64,000 nucleotides of DNA from JAEUKA01 sp035328405 (GTDB lineage: Bacteria > Myxococcota_A > Polyangia > Palsa-1104 > JAEUJZ01): assembly GCA_035328405.1 (NCBI GenBank), contig DAOLIT010000022.1, positions 1 through 64,000 on the forward strand, in the 5' to 3' direction. Shown in pieces: positions 32,653-41,100 of the stretch; the first letter of the stretch is position 1, and each line of letters begins with the position of its first letter. A model generated the notes under the pieces. The model searched no databases. It was not told where the DNA came from and saw only the letters and a list, made by a program, of their open reading frames with translations. The position numbers were made by a program, and so were the translations under genes.

Positions 32653-34896
32653 ATGAAAATTGCGTTTACGTACAACCTTCGTCTCAGCGACTCGGAGGAC
32701 GAGGCGGAGTTTGATTCGCCCGAGACCGTCGAGGCCATTTCCCGCGCGTTGTCCGACGCGGGCCATGAGGTACAACAGATCGAAGTCTCGGGACCGGCTT
32801 CCCACTTGGCGACCCGGCTCGAAGCGTTCTCTCCTGACATGATTTTCAATTTGGGAGAAGGAAAACGAGGACGCGCGCGCGAGGCATTTTATCCGGCTTT
32901 GTTTGAAGAGTTGGGCTATCCCTACACCGGTTCCGATGCACATACATTGACCGTCACCCTCGACAAGTGGTTGACCAAACGGGTGCTGGCGTCTCACGGA
33001 ATCGACACCCCGCGCGGACGACTGTTTACGAGTCGCGACACCTCCGAGGTCAGCAAGCTGGATGGCTTTTTAGGGGGTTCTTTGGGAGTCCCGATTCCTG
33101 CCATTGTGAAGCCGAATTTTGAGGGCTCCTCAAAAGGAATCAGCGATGAGTCCGTTACGCGAGACTGGAAGGCACTCCGTACCGTGGTCGGGAAGATGCT
33201 CGAACAGTATCCGCTCGGTGTGCTGGTCGAGGAATTTATCGCCGGAATTGATGTCACCGTTCCTTTTGTCGAAGGAATCGGCGAACGGCAACACGAAGGA
33301 ATTTTGCAGCCGGTCGAGTTTGCAGTCGATTCCCAAGTTCGTTCCAAATACAACCTGCTCGATTACAGACTCAAAAGCCAGCATTCAAGCCGAGTGAAAT
33401 TGCGCTGTCCCGCAGAGCTTCCGCGCGACGTGATTGCGCGTCTGCGGGTGTTGGCCAAGCAAATCGTAAAACTCCTGTCCATCCGTGATGCGGCTCGGAT
33501 TGATTTTCGTTTGGCGGAAGACGGACGGATCTACTTTTTGGAAGTGAATGCTCTGCCCGCGCTAGACCCCGGAGCGAGTCTGTTTGTCGCGACTCGCCGA
33601 GAGGGATTGTCGTTTGAACAAACCATCCATGCGATTTTGTCAAACGCTGCGGTTCGATGGAAATTGGTTCCTTCTGTGAGTGCGAAACCAAAGGCCGCCA
33701 AACCGAACGAGAAGGTTCGCATCGGCTTCACATACAACCTGAAACGCCCTGGAGGAAAGGCCCTGGGGGATTCGGAAGCAGAGTACGATTCACCGATGAC
33801 AATAGCCGCCATTTCATCCGCGCTGGAATCGCTTGGCTACGAGGTCGTGCAGCTTGAAGCAAACGGAGATTTACCAACGCGGTTGAAGGAAGCGCAGGTT
33901 GATCTCGTGTTCAACATCGCGGAAGGGGTATCCGGTCGGAATCGGGAGGCGCAGGTTCCGGCTCTGTGTGAACTCTGTGGGATTCCCTATACCGGAAGCG
34001 ACGCTGCGACGCTCTCTTTGGCCTTGGACAAGGCGTTGACCAAACGACTCCTGAAGCAGCGCAACATCATGACGCCGGACTTTCAGGTGTTTTACACAGG
34101 CCGCGAGAAAATCTCGCAGACTTTGCGATTTCCGCTGATTGTGAAGCCGATTGCAGAGGGTTCCAGCAAGGGAATTGCGGGCAAAAAGAGCGTGGTCGAT
34201 GACATTCCCTCCCTGCGAAAAGTCGTCGATGAACTTATCAAAAAGTACCGCCAACCTGCACTGGTTGAGGAGTACATCACGGGGCGTGAATTTACGGTCG
34301 GTCTGCTGGGGGAACGCAGACCCCGCATTCTTCCCCCGATGGAAATTGTCTTCAATGATCACACCGACAAACGGCCTGTTTATGATTACTCCCACAAGCA
34401 GGATTGGGATTCCCGTGTTTCGTATCAGTGCCCTGCGAAATTGACCCCAAAGGAACTCAAGGCCGTCGAGAAGGCCGCACTGGAAACCTTTCAAGCACTC
34501 GATTGTCGCGATGTGGGGCGCGTGGATCTGCGCATGGATGCGCATGGGAATGTGTATGTTCTGGAACTCAATCCCCTGCCTGGATTGACCCCCGATTGGT
34601 CTGATTTGGTGCTGATTGGAAAAGCAACCAACATGGACTATCGGACGCTCATTGCCGAGATTTTGGCAGGGGGTCTGAAGCGTTTGCGGGAGAAAAAGCG
34701 CGGCATGGTACAGCCCCGCAATGGGAAGACGCAGGAATCCCGCAGCAGTGCTTCGAGTCAGACGCCAGCGACGCCAAAGAAGGAAGAAGCAGAGGCTGCA
34801 TTCCCCTCTGCAGAGCCTTCCCAAGAAGCGCCCACAGCGCCCGTTTCTCTTCCGCGCAAAACCCGGACAAAGCACGCCTCTCACCGTCGCTCGTAG
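32653..34896 (+). CDS. Tandem double ATP-grasp ligase (two D-Ala-D-Ala ligase-like halves)
   Basis: A 747-residue protein made of two homologous ATP-grasp enzymes in series. The first half (1-345) and the second (about 350-680) each start with a similar strand (KIAFTYNLRLSDSEDEAEFD and RIGFTYNLKRPGG...SEAEYD). Each contains an [I/N]xxEGxxGRxREA motif, a PYTGSDA motif, an ATP-binding VKPNFEGSSKGI or VKPIAEGSSKGI, and a metal-binding E-V/L-N-x-L-P motif (EVNALPALDPG; ELNPLPGLTPD). Both halves therefore keep the nucleotide and Mg ligands. The C-terminal ~65 residues are a disordered Ser/Glu/Pro tail. Ddl itself is normally about 310-370 residues and acts as a dimer. Substrate is unknown; an amide or peptide ligase is likely. 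The glycogen branching gene follows 3 nt later. Confidence 0.88.
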   Translation: MKIAFTYNLRLSDSEDEAEFDSPETVEAISRALSDAGHEVQQIEVSGPASHLATRLEAFSPDMIFNLGEGKRGRAREAFYPALFEELGYPYTGSDAHTLTVTLDKWLTKRVLASHGIDTPRGRLFTSRDTSEVSKLDGFLGGSLGVPIPAIVKPNFEGSSKGISDESVTRDWKALRTVVGKMLEQYPLGVLVEEFIAGIDVTVPFVEGIGERQHEGILQPVEFAVDSQVRSKYNLLDYRLKSQHSSRVKLRCPAELPRDVIARLRVLAKQIVKLLSIRDAARIDFRLAEDGRIYFLEVNALPALDPGASLFVATRREGLSFEQTIHAILSNAAVRWKLVPSVSAKPKAAKPNEKVRIGFTYNLKRPGGKALGDSEAEYDSPMTIAAISSALESLGYEVVQLEANGDLPTRLKEAQVDLVFNIAEGVSGRNREAQVPALCELCGIPYTGSDAATLSLALDKALTKRLLKQRNIMTPDFQVFYTGREKISQTLRFPLIVKPIAEGSSKGIAGKKSVVDDIPSLRKVVDELIKKYRQPALVEEYITGREFTVGLLGERRPRILPPMEIVFNDHTDKRPVYDYSHKQDWDSRVSYQCPAKLTPKELKAVEKAALETFQALDCRDVGRVDLRMDAHGNVYVLELNPLPGLTPDWSDLVLIGKATNMDYRTLIAEILAGGLKRLREKKRGMVQPRNGKTQESRSSASSQTPATPKKEEAEAAFPSAEPSQEAPTAPVSLPRKTRTKHASHRRS

Positions 34897-34899
34897 GCC

Positions 34900-36807
34900 A
34901 TGTCGTTGTTCGGCGAAACGGATCTGTACCTGTTCAATGAAGGGCGGCATTTGCGCCTATATGAGACGTTCGGCGCACATGTGGGAACAGAGACTCTTTC
35001 TGACAAATCAGTTTCTGGCTGTCATTTCGCCGTATGGGCTCCCAATGCTGCAAGCGTTTCCGTTCTGGGAGACTTTAATGATTGGACCCCTTTACAAAAT
35101 CCGCTTTCGTCTGTAGGCCAGTCGGGGGTTTTTCAGGGGTTCGTTCCGGGGGTCGTTTCGGGGCAGCGATATGTCTATCGCGTGTTTTCCAAGCACAATG
35201 GGTACGTTGTAGACAAGGCCGATCCCGTTGGCTTTTTCGCTGAAATTCCGCCTGCAAAAGCCTCGGTCGTGACGCAGTTGGACTATGTGTGGAACGACGC
35301 GGAATGGATGCGTACGCGGGCGAAACGGAATGCACTATCGTCTCCCCTGTCGATCTACGAACTTCATGTGGGTTCGTGGAAGCGGAAGACCGATGGGGGC
35401 TTCTTTTCCTATCGAGAAATCGCTCCACAACTGTGCGACTACGTTCGCAAGTTGGGTTTTACGCACGTCGAAATTTTGCCCGTGATGGAACACCCCTTTT
35501 ATGGTTCTTGGGGGTATCAGTGTACGGGCTATTTTTCGCCAACCAGTCGATACGGAACACCGCAAGACTTCATGTTCTTGGTGGATTCGCTGCATCAGGC
35601 AGGAATCGGTGTGATTCTGGATTGGGTTCCTTCTCATTTTCCATCGGACTCCCACGGACTCGGTTTTTTCGACGGCACACACCTGTATGAACACGCCGAT
35701 CCTCGTCAGGGGTTTCATCCAGAATGGCATTCCCTTTTGTTCAATTACGGACGCAATGAAGTCCGGTCATTTTTGCTTTCCAGCGCGCTGTTTTGGCTCG
35801 ATCGGTATCACGCGGACGGTTTGCGTGTGGATGGCGTGGCTTCGATGTTGTACTTGGACTACTCCCGGAAAGAGGGGGAGTGGATTCCGAATCGCAAAGG
35901 GGGCAAGGAAAACCTGGATGCAATTTCCTTTCTGCGCCAGCTTTCGGAGGATACCTATCGGCTGTTTCCCGATGTGCAACTCTTCGCAGAGGAATCGACT
36001 TCCTGGCCCCTTGTGACAAGGCCTACTTCGATAGGGGGGCTCGGCTTCGGTTTCAAGTGGGACATGGGATGGATGCACGATACCCTCGAGTATTTTTCGC
36101 TGGACCCGGTCTATCGAGCGCACCACCACAACTTGCTGACGTTTCGCGGAATGTATGCCACGAGTGAAAACTTTGTGTTGTCCCTTTCACACGATGAAGT
36201 GGTGCATTTGAAAGGTTCTCTGCTCACGAAAATGGGGGGACCCAGTGCAGATTCCTGGCAAAAGCGGGCCAACCTCCGTTTGTTGTTTGGCTATCAGTAT
36301 GCGCTTCCCGGAAAGAAACTCCTGTTCATGGGGGCAGAGTTTGGTCAGTGGCGGGAATGGAACCACGATGCAGAACTGGATTTTTTTCTGCTACAGACGC
36401 CGGAACATCAGGGGTTGTTGTCTTTTGTGTCGGATTTAAATCGGGTGTATCGCGCGGAAAAGGGGCTGTCCAGTTTGGACTATTCGCCTTCCGGGTTTTC
36501 CTGGGTCGTCGTGGACGATCACGAACAGAGTGTGATGGCTTTTCTGCGGAAGACAGAAAACTCCGACGAGATAGTCCTTGTCGTTTGCAACTTCACACCA
36601 GTTCCGCGAGAACAATATCGCATCGGTGTCCCGACTCCTGGGCGTTGGGAAGAGATCCTGAATAGCGATGCAAAGGAGTACGGTGGGGGAGGGTTAGGAA
36701 ACCTGGGTAGTGTGGTTGCAGAGTCCATTTCGGCGCAGAATTGCCCACACTCTGTTTCTCTGTTTGTGCCTCCTCTTGCAGTTCTCTATCTTCGCAAAGT
36801 AAAGTAG
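34900..36807 (+). CDS. glgB: 1,4-alpha-glucan branching enzyme GlgB
   Basis: GlgB introduces alpha-1,6 branches in glycogen. The 635-residue enzyme has an N-terminal CBM48 domain (CHFAVWAPNAASVSVLGDFN), a GH13 barrel with GYQCTGYFSPTSRYGTPQDF, the nucleophile Asp in DGLRVDGVASM, the acid Glu in LFAEESTSWP and the stabilising Asp in LSLSHDEVVH, and a C-terminal beta domain. It lacks the extra N1 domain of longer GlgB forms. It begins 3 nt after the double ATP-grasp gene and is probably cotranscribed with it. No other glycogen genes are in the window. Confidence 0.95.
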   Translation: MSLFGETDLYLFNEGRHLRLYETFGAHVGTETLSDKSVSGCHFAVWAPNAASVSVLGDFNDWTPLQNPLSSVGQSGVFQGFVPGVVSGQRYVYRVFSKHNGYVVDKADPVGFFAEIPPAKASVVTQLDYVWNDAEWMRTRAKRNALSSPLSIYELHVGSWKRKTDGGFFSYREIAPQLCDYVRKLGFTHVEILPVMEHPFYGSWGYQCTGYFSPTSRYGTPQDFMFLVDSLHQAGIGVILDWVPSHFPSDSHGLGFFDGTHLYEHADPRQGFHPEWHSLLFNYGRNEVRSFLLSSALFWLDRYHADGLRVDGVASMLYLDYSRKEGEWIPNRKGGKENLDAISFLRQLSEDTYRLFPDVQLFAEESTSWPLVTRPTSIGGLGFGFKWDMGWMHDTLEYFSLDPVYRAHHHNLLTFRGMYATSENFVLSLSHDEVVHLKGSLLTKMGGPSADSWQKRANLRLLFGYQYALPGKKLLFMGAEFGQWREWNHDAELDFFLLQTPEHQGLLSFVSDLNRVYRAEKGLSSLDYSPSGFSWVVVDDHEQSVMAFLRKTENSDEIVLVVCNFTPVPREQYRIGVPTPGRWEEILNSDAKEYGGGGLGNLGSVVAESISAQNCPHSVSLFVPPLAVLYLRKVK

Positions 36808-36834
36808 CCCGGCACAGAAGGGTTCCTACCAAAA

Positions 36835-36899
36835 CACAGCCCTTCTCACAGTCCACGGCACAGTTCACAGCACAGGCCACAACACAGGCCACATCACAG
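36835..36899 (+). repeat. 12-nt-period CACAG repeat upstream of the NmrA-like gene
   Basis: CACAG recurs at 36835, 36847, 36859, 36871, 36883 and 36895, exactly 12 nt apart, with variable 7-nt spacers (such as GCCACAA and GCCACAT). The array ends directly at the AAGG ribosome site of the next gene. The frame is open and in phase with that gene, and would read as a four-residue repeat with Gln and Thr. Confidence 0.85.
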
Positions 36900-36911
36900 A
36901 AAGGATGCAAC

Positions 36912-37814
36912 ATGAGCATTGTCATCAATACGCCCAGCGGTCACATCGGTCACGTCCTTGCGAAGATTCTTCTCGACGTGGGACAGAAGGTCACAATCAT
37001 CAGCCGCAACCCGGACAAAGTGCAGTCGTTGACCTCGCGGGGGGCACGCCTCGTCCAAGGTTCGATCGATGATGAAAACACGCTCAGGCAGGCCTTCGCG
37101 GGGCAGAAGGCGGTGTTTTGGGTGACACCACCTCCTGTGCGTCCCGACTTTGCCGAGTGGAATGGTGCGACGGCGAGGATGGCGGCAGAGATCGCGCGTG
37201 CAGCAGGGGTCGAGCGCGCGGTGATGCTGAGCAGTCTTTTGGCCGACAGTGGTCCCGGAGCAGGTCCGATTTCGACGCTGTTTGATGTGGAAATGGCGTT
37301 CAACCGTCGAATTCCTCACGCGGTCGCGCTTCGTGCTGGCTATTTCATGGAGAATTTCCTGCACGACATTCCGGGCATTTTGTCTGGCACGGTGTATTCG
37401 GGGGTCAATCCCGATCGCGCATTCCCGATTGTGGCCACGCGCGACATTGCGTACAAAGCCGCATCCTTCCTTCTGTCACAGGACTGGGTTGGCCACAAGG
37501 TGGTTGGTGTCCATGGTCCGGTTCACATGAATTTGCGCGATTGCTACGCGCAGATCGCGGAAGGGCTCGGGCGTCCTGTGAACTTGGTTTCTGTTCCGGT
37601 CGAGGGCGTGCGCGCGGCGATGTTGGGAATGGGAATGCCGGAATTTATGGTTACGGGGTACTGTGACATGTTCTCGGCGTTCAACAGCGATCGCCCCGAT
37701 TTTGCAGAACCACGCACCGCCGAGACGACGACGCACACAACGCTTCGTTCCTTTGTGCGCAAAATTCTTGCTCCAGCAGTGGAGAGCGCAGCCGCCCAAA
37801 AAGCGCAAAGCTGA
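36912..37814 (+). CDS. NmrA-like/atypical SDR NAD(P)-binding protein
   Basis: A 300-residue protein with a Rossmann fold of the NmrA/SDR-a type. The dinucleotide loop reads NTPSGHIGHVLAKILLD, where the usual first glycine of TGxxGxxG is replaced. RNPDKVQSL is the phosphate/adenosine-facing segment, and ARLVQGSIDDENTLRQAFAG and AVMLSSLLAD are typical of the family. The active-site YxxxK of classical SDRs is not present, as usual for NmrA types. It may be a quinone/flavin-type reductase or a redox-sensing regulator. AAGG lies 8 nt upstream of the ATG, directly after the 12-nt repeat. It is 104 nt from glgB. Confidence 0.82.
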   Translation: MSIVINTPSGHIGHVLAKILLDVGQKVTIISRNPDKVQSLTSRGARLVQGSIDDENTLRQAFAGQKAVFWVTPPPVRPDFAEWNGATARMAAEIARAAGVERAVMLSSLLADSGPGAGPISTLFDVEMAFNRRIPHAVALRAGYFMENFLHDIPGILSGTVYSGVNPDRAFPIVATRDIAYKAASFLLSQDWVGHKVVGVHGPVHMNLRDCYAQIAEGLGRPVNLVSVPVEGVRAAMLGMGMPEFMVTGYCDMFSAFNSDRPDFAEPRTAETTTHTTLRSFVRKILAPAVESAAAQKAQS

Positions 37815-38178
37815 TCTGTCCGAAACACTCCTTTCTTGGTCTGTTTTTCCCTTTCCCACAACATCGCACCGTGAGTTTCCGGGTCGTCCGGGGGCCGGTG
37901 TGTTCGCACATACACTCCGCTTTTCGGGTCACTCAGGAAGCGCCAAAAAAGCATGTCCTTTCGTGCGTTTGGGGGTCGTGAAATGGACTTCTCCTTTCGA
38001 GTCCTTTCCCGCCCTTTTTTTCCATGTTTCCGATGAGACACCTTTTGATCTAGCGGCAAAAACTGGATATTCTGATCCCATGCCGCTCTGTTCACAGTAG
38101 ACGCGCGGCCTTCTTGGGGGAGGCATCGTCTGCGACTTGGTACATGGGGGCGGCCAAAAGGGACAGGAGACGCAACAA
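37815..38178. other. 364-nt intergenic region before the AAA-kinase gene
   Basis: No supported gene. It contains the predicted promoter at 38045-38073 and, between 37860 and 38040, a pyrimidine-rich stretch without clear repeats. Open frames here give Arg/Pro-rich products without ribosome sites. Confidence 0.5.
38045..38073 (+). promoter_or_regulatory. Putative sigma-70 promoter of the AAA-kinase gene
   Basis: TTGATC (38045-38050) and TATTCT (38068-38073) are 17 nt apart. A start near 38080 gives a leader of about 100 nt before the GTG at 38179. Confidence 0.5.
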
Positions 38179-41100
38179 GTGACGTCGAGAAACCCCTATC
38201 GCACTGTGGGAACGGGCGGCGTGTATGTCGAACGTGAGGCCGATATTCGACTGCGCCGAGAGCTTTCAGACAATCGACGGTTTCCGCTTCTTTCCGCGCC
38301 ACCGGAAAGTGGGAAAACGAGCTTGATTCGACACACGATCGAGTCGCTCGACCCGGCTGGTTTTTGTGCGTTGACCGTGGATTTATCGCGGCTGCGTCCT
38401 GGTTCACCGACGCAGTTTGTCGGGGATCTGCTCGCGGCGATTGCGAAAGAGGGCGATTTCGACCAGCGCGAAATTTTGCCGGACACTCCCGAGGACACGA
38501 TTCTGGCGTGGCTTGGAACGTTTCCGCAGCGACTCCTTTTGTTTTTGGATGGTTGCGAAGTGCTCGGGCGTTCCGAGATTTGCGAAGCGACGTTTGGCAA
38601 ACTCCGGCTCCTGTTCAACATCCGAAATGAAAATGAGGAGTTCTCTCGCCTTCAGGTGTTTTTGGCTGGCGCCGTCACGGGCAGACGGTTGATTCCAGCG
38701 CATTTGCAAGGGCCTTTCGGCGTCGGTGTTGAGATCCAGTTGCGCCCATTCAATGCAGAACAGGTAGACGCCCTGGCCTGGCATCTGTCTACAACGGGGT
38801 CCGCTGTAGGGGCCGATGTAGGGAGTCGGTTAACGCATCACAGTGGGGGTCTTCCTTTTCTGTGTCAGCAAGTCCTTTCGTCCTTGTGGGAGGACTCTGT
38901 AAGCAAGGGGACCACCATTGATATCGCCGATGTGGATCGTGCGGTTGACGATCTGATCGAACGAGCCCCGCAAATTGAACACTTTGCGAATATGTTTCGG
39001 TTGCTTACGGGGGACCAGGACCTGCTGGACGCCTTTCATCGGTTGTGTCGCGGACAGGCTGTGTCAGACGAGATGCTGCACTCGTTGACGATGACGGGTC
39101 TGTGCGATGAAGAGCTGCCCTATCGATCGAGCATTTATGAGCGAGTTTTCGCAACGGGGGGCCCGCTCGCGTTGCCTGGGCCGGTCGGACAGAGACCCAC
39201 AAGACCCATCGAGATCATTTCCCTGACTCCGCCCAGCGATGCCGGGGTTGGCCCCGAGAAATCCGAAACGATCGAAGTGAACCCCGATGAAGATTCGGGC
39301 TTTCAGGTGCTCAGCGAGCCGCCGCCACCGAAAAAACCGGAACCCAGCCCACAGGTTGGAAAAATCGAGTCCGTTCCTGTCGAAAACGCCCAGCTTTCCG
39401 TTTCGTCTGCGCACGCTGCGGCCACGGTCTCATCCCCGGCCTTGGTCCATGTCGAGACGAGCGGCCAAACGCCGACGTACGGGGTTGCAAAACCCTCAGA
39501 AGGTGAGGGAAGCACACGCACGCCGACCTACACGGCACCACAATCAGTGCAGGCCGCTGCGTCGAGCCACCGCACGCCGACGTACTCAAGCGAACCGAAA
39601 CCGATTGCGGTGCCCAGCGAACGTACACCACCCTACGCGTCGTCGTCTAACGCACCTTTGAGTGCGAGCACGCCCAAATATCCAGGCACGACGGGAAGCA
39701 TGCCCATGATCCCGGCGGATTCCATGGATGCCGTCGAGCAGGCCAGCACCAAGACGCCGATGTACAACCTGTCGATGACGCCGCCCGTGCCCAGCCAACG
39801 AACGCCGACGTATCCCATGCCAGGAATGGGTGCGACGGCGGGGGGTTTGGAGGCGCGGCTGGCGGGAAGCGAGACAGGACGAGATGGGCTCGACGACTTT
39901 CCGACCCAACTTCAGCCGTCGGTCACGCGATCCGAGACGCAGGAACTTCGCGATCTGATTGACGAACAGATTTTGCTTTCGGCAGAGCTGGATTTGTTTT
40001 GCAACACGTTCTTTCCGCAAGTGGCGCGGCTTTTTAACAGTCCTCTGTCGCGAGCAGAGAAGACCGATTTGGTGCTTGCGCATGTCGATCGGGCGGTCTT
40101 GCGCCAACGGCTGAAGGATTGGGAGAAGCGCCGCCGAGAAGAGCGCCCCGAGGCGTATTCGAGTCCTCTTGTGAACGCTGTCGAAACGACGGATGCGGTC
40201 GAGATGATCGAAATGATCGAGACCATTGAACCCGTCGAGGACACGCGCCCCGGTCCTGTGGCGAGTTCCATGGCTGCTGCGCAAAATGCCGTTGCTTCTC
40301 CTCCGCAAGTCGCGCCTCCTGTGTCGAGTCTCGGCACGGATAAAGAGGGAGCAGCCCAGGCCGGAACTCGCGCAGAAAGCCCGGCGGCGGTGGCTGTCCC
40401 AGCCGAAAAGCCCACGAGCGACGAGATCGCGACGGGTTTCAAGCCTCCGCAAGCTGCGACGTTGCAAGTCGGCATCGGTTTGGTTCTGGCCAACCGCTAT
40501 TTCTTGACGAGCGAGTTGGGCCATGGCGTTGCAGCGACGATGTGGAACGCCTATGACCGCATCAAAGACGAACAAGTTGCGCTGAAAATCCTGCACGGTC
40601 GCGCCGCTGAGAATCCGCAGCTCGTCGAGAGATTCTGGCGCAGCGCCCAGCAAATGAGCGGTCTGTCCCATCCGACGATCGTGACCGTCCTCAACAAGCC
40701 CCGAGAAGAGAACAGCATCCACTACGTCGTGTATGAACTTCAGACGGGCGGCAACCTTCGCCAATGGGTCCAATCGGGCAAAATTACCCGCGTGCAACTG
40801 ATGCGTGCGCTGCAACGATTGGCAGCGGCGTTGACGTATGCCCACGACAAGAAGGCGTTCCACCGGGACATCAAGCCGACCAACATCCTGTTCGATGGTG
40901 CGGGGCACGCGCGACTGACGGATTTCGCGATGGTGTGGCCGGCGGATGCGGCACAAAAAATCGAAAGCCGGACGGATCGCACGGTCTACATGGCCCCCGA
41001 GGAACAGGCCGGCGGGCATTTGGGCGATGCGCGCTCCGATGTGTATTCGCTGGGCATGTGTGCTTTGTATGCCTTGCTGGGCAAGGAACTTACACCGACG

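Noticed and set aside
32243..32656. Several open frames between the Cys-rich microprotein and the ATP-grasp gene, including one ending in an ATGA overlap at 32653
   Set aside because: Products lack recognisable folds and ribosome sites; the overlap is likely chance.
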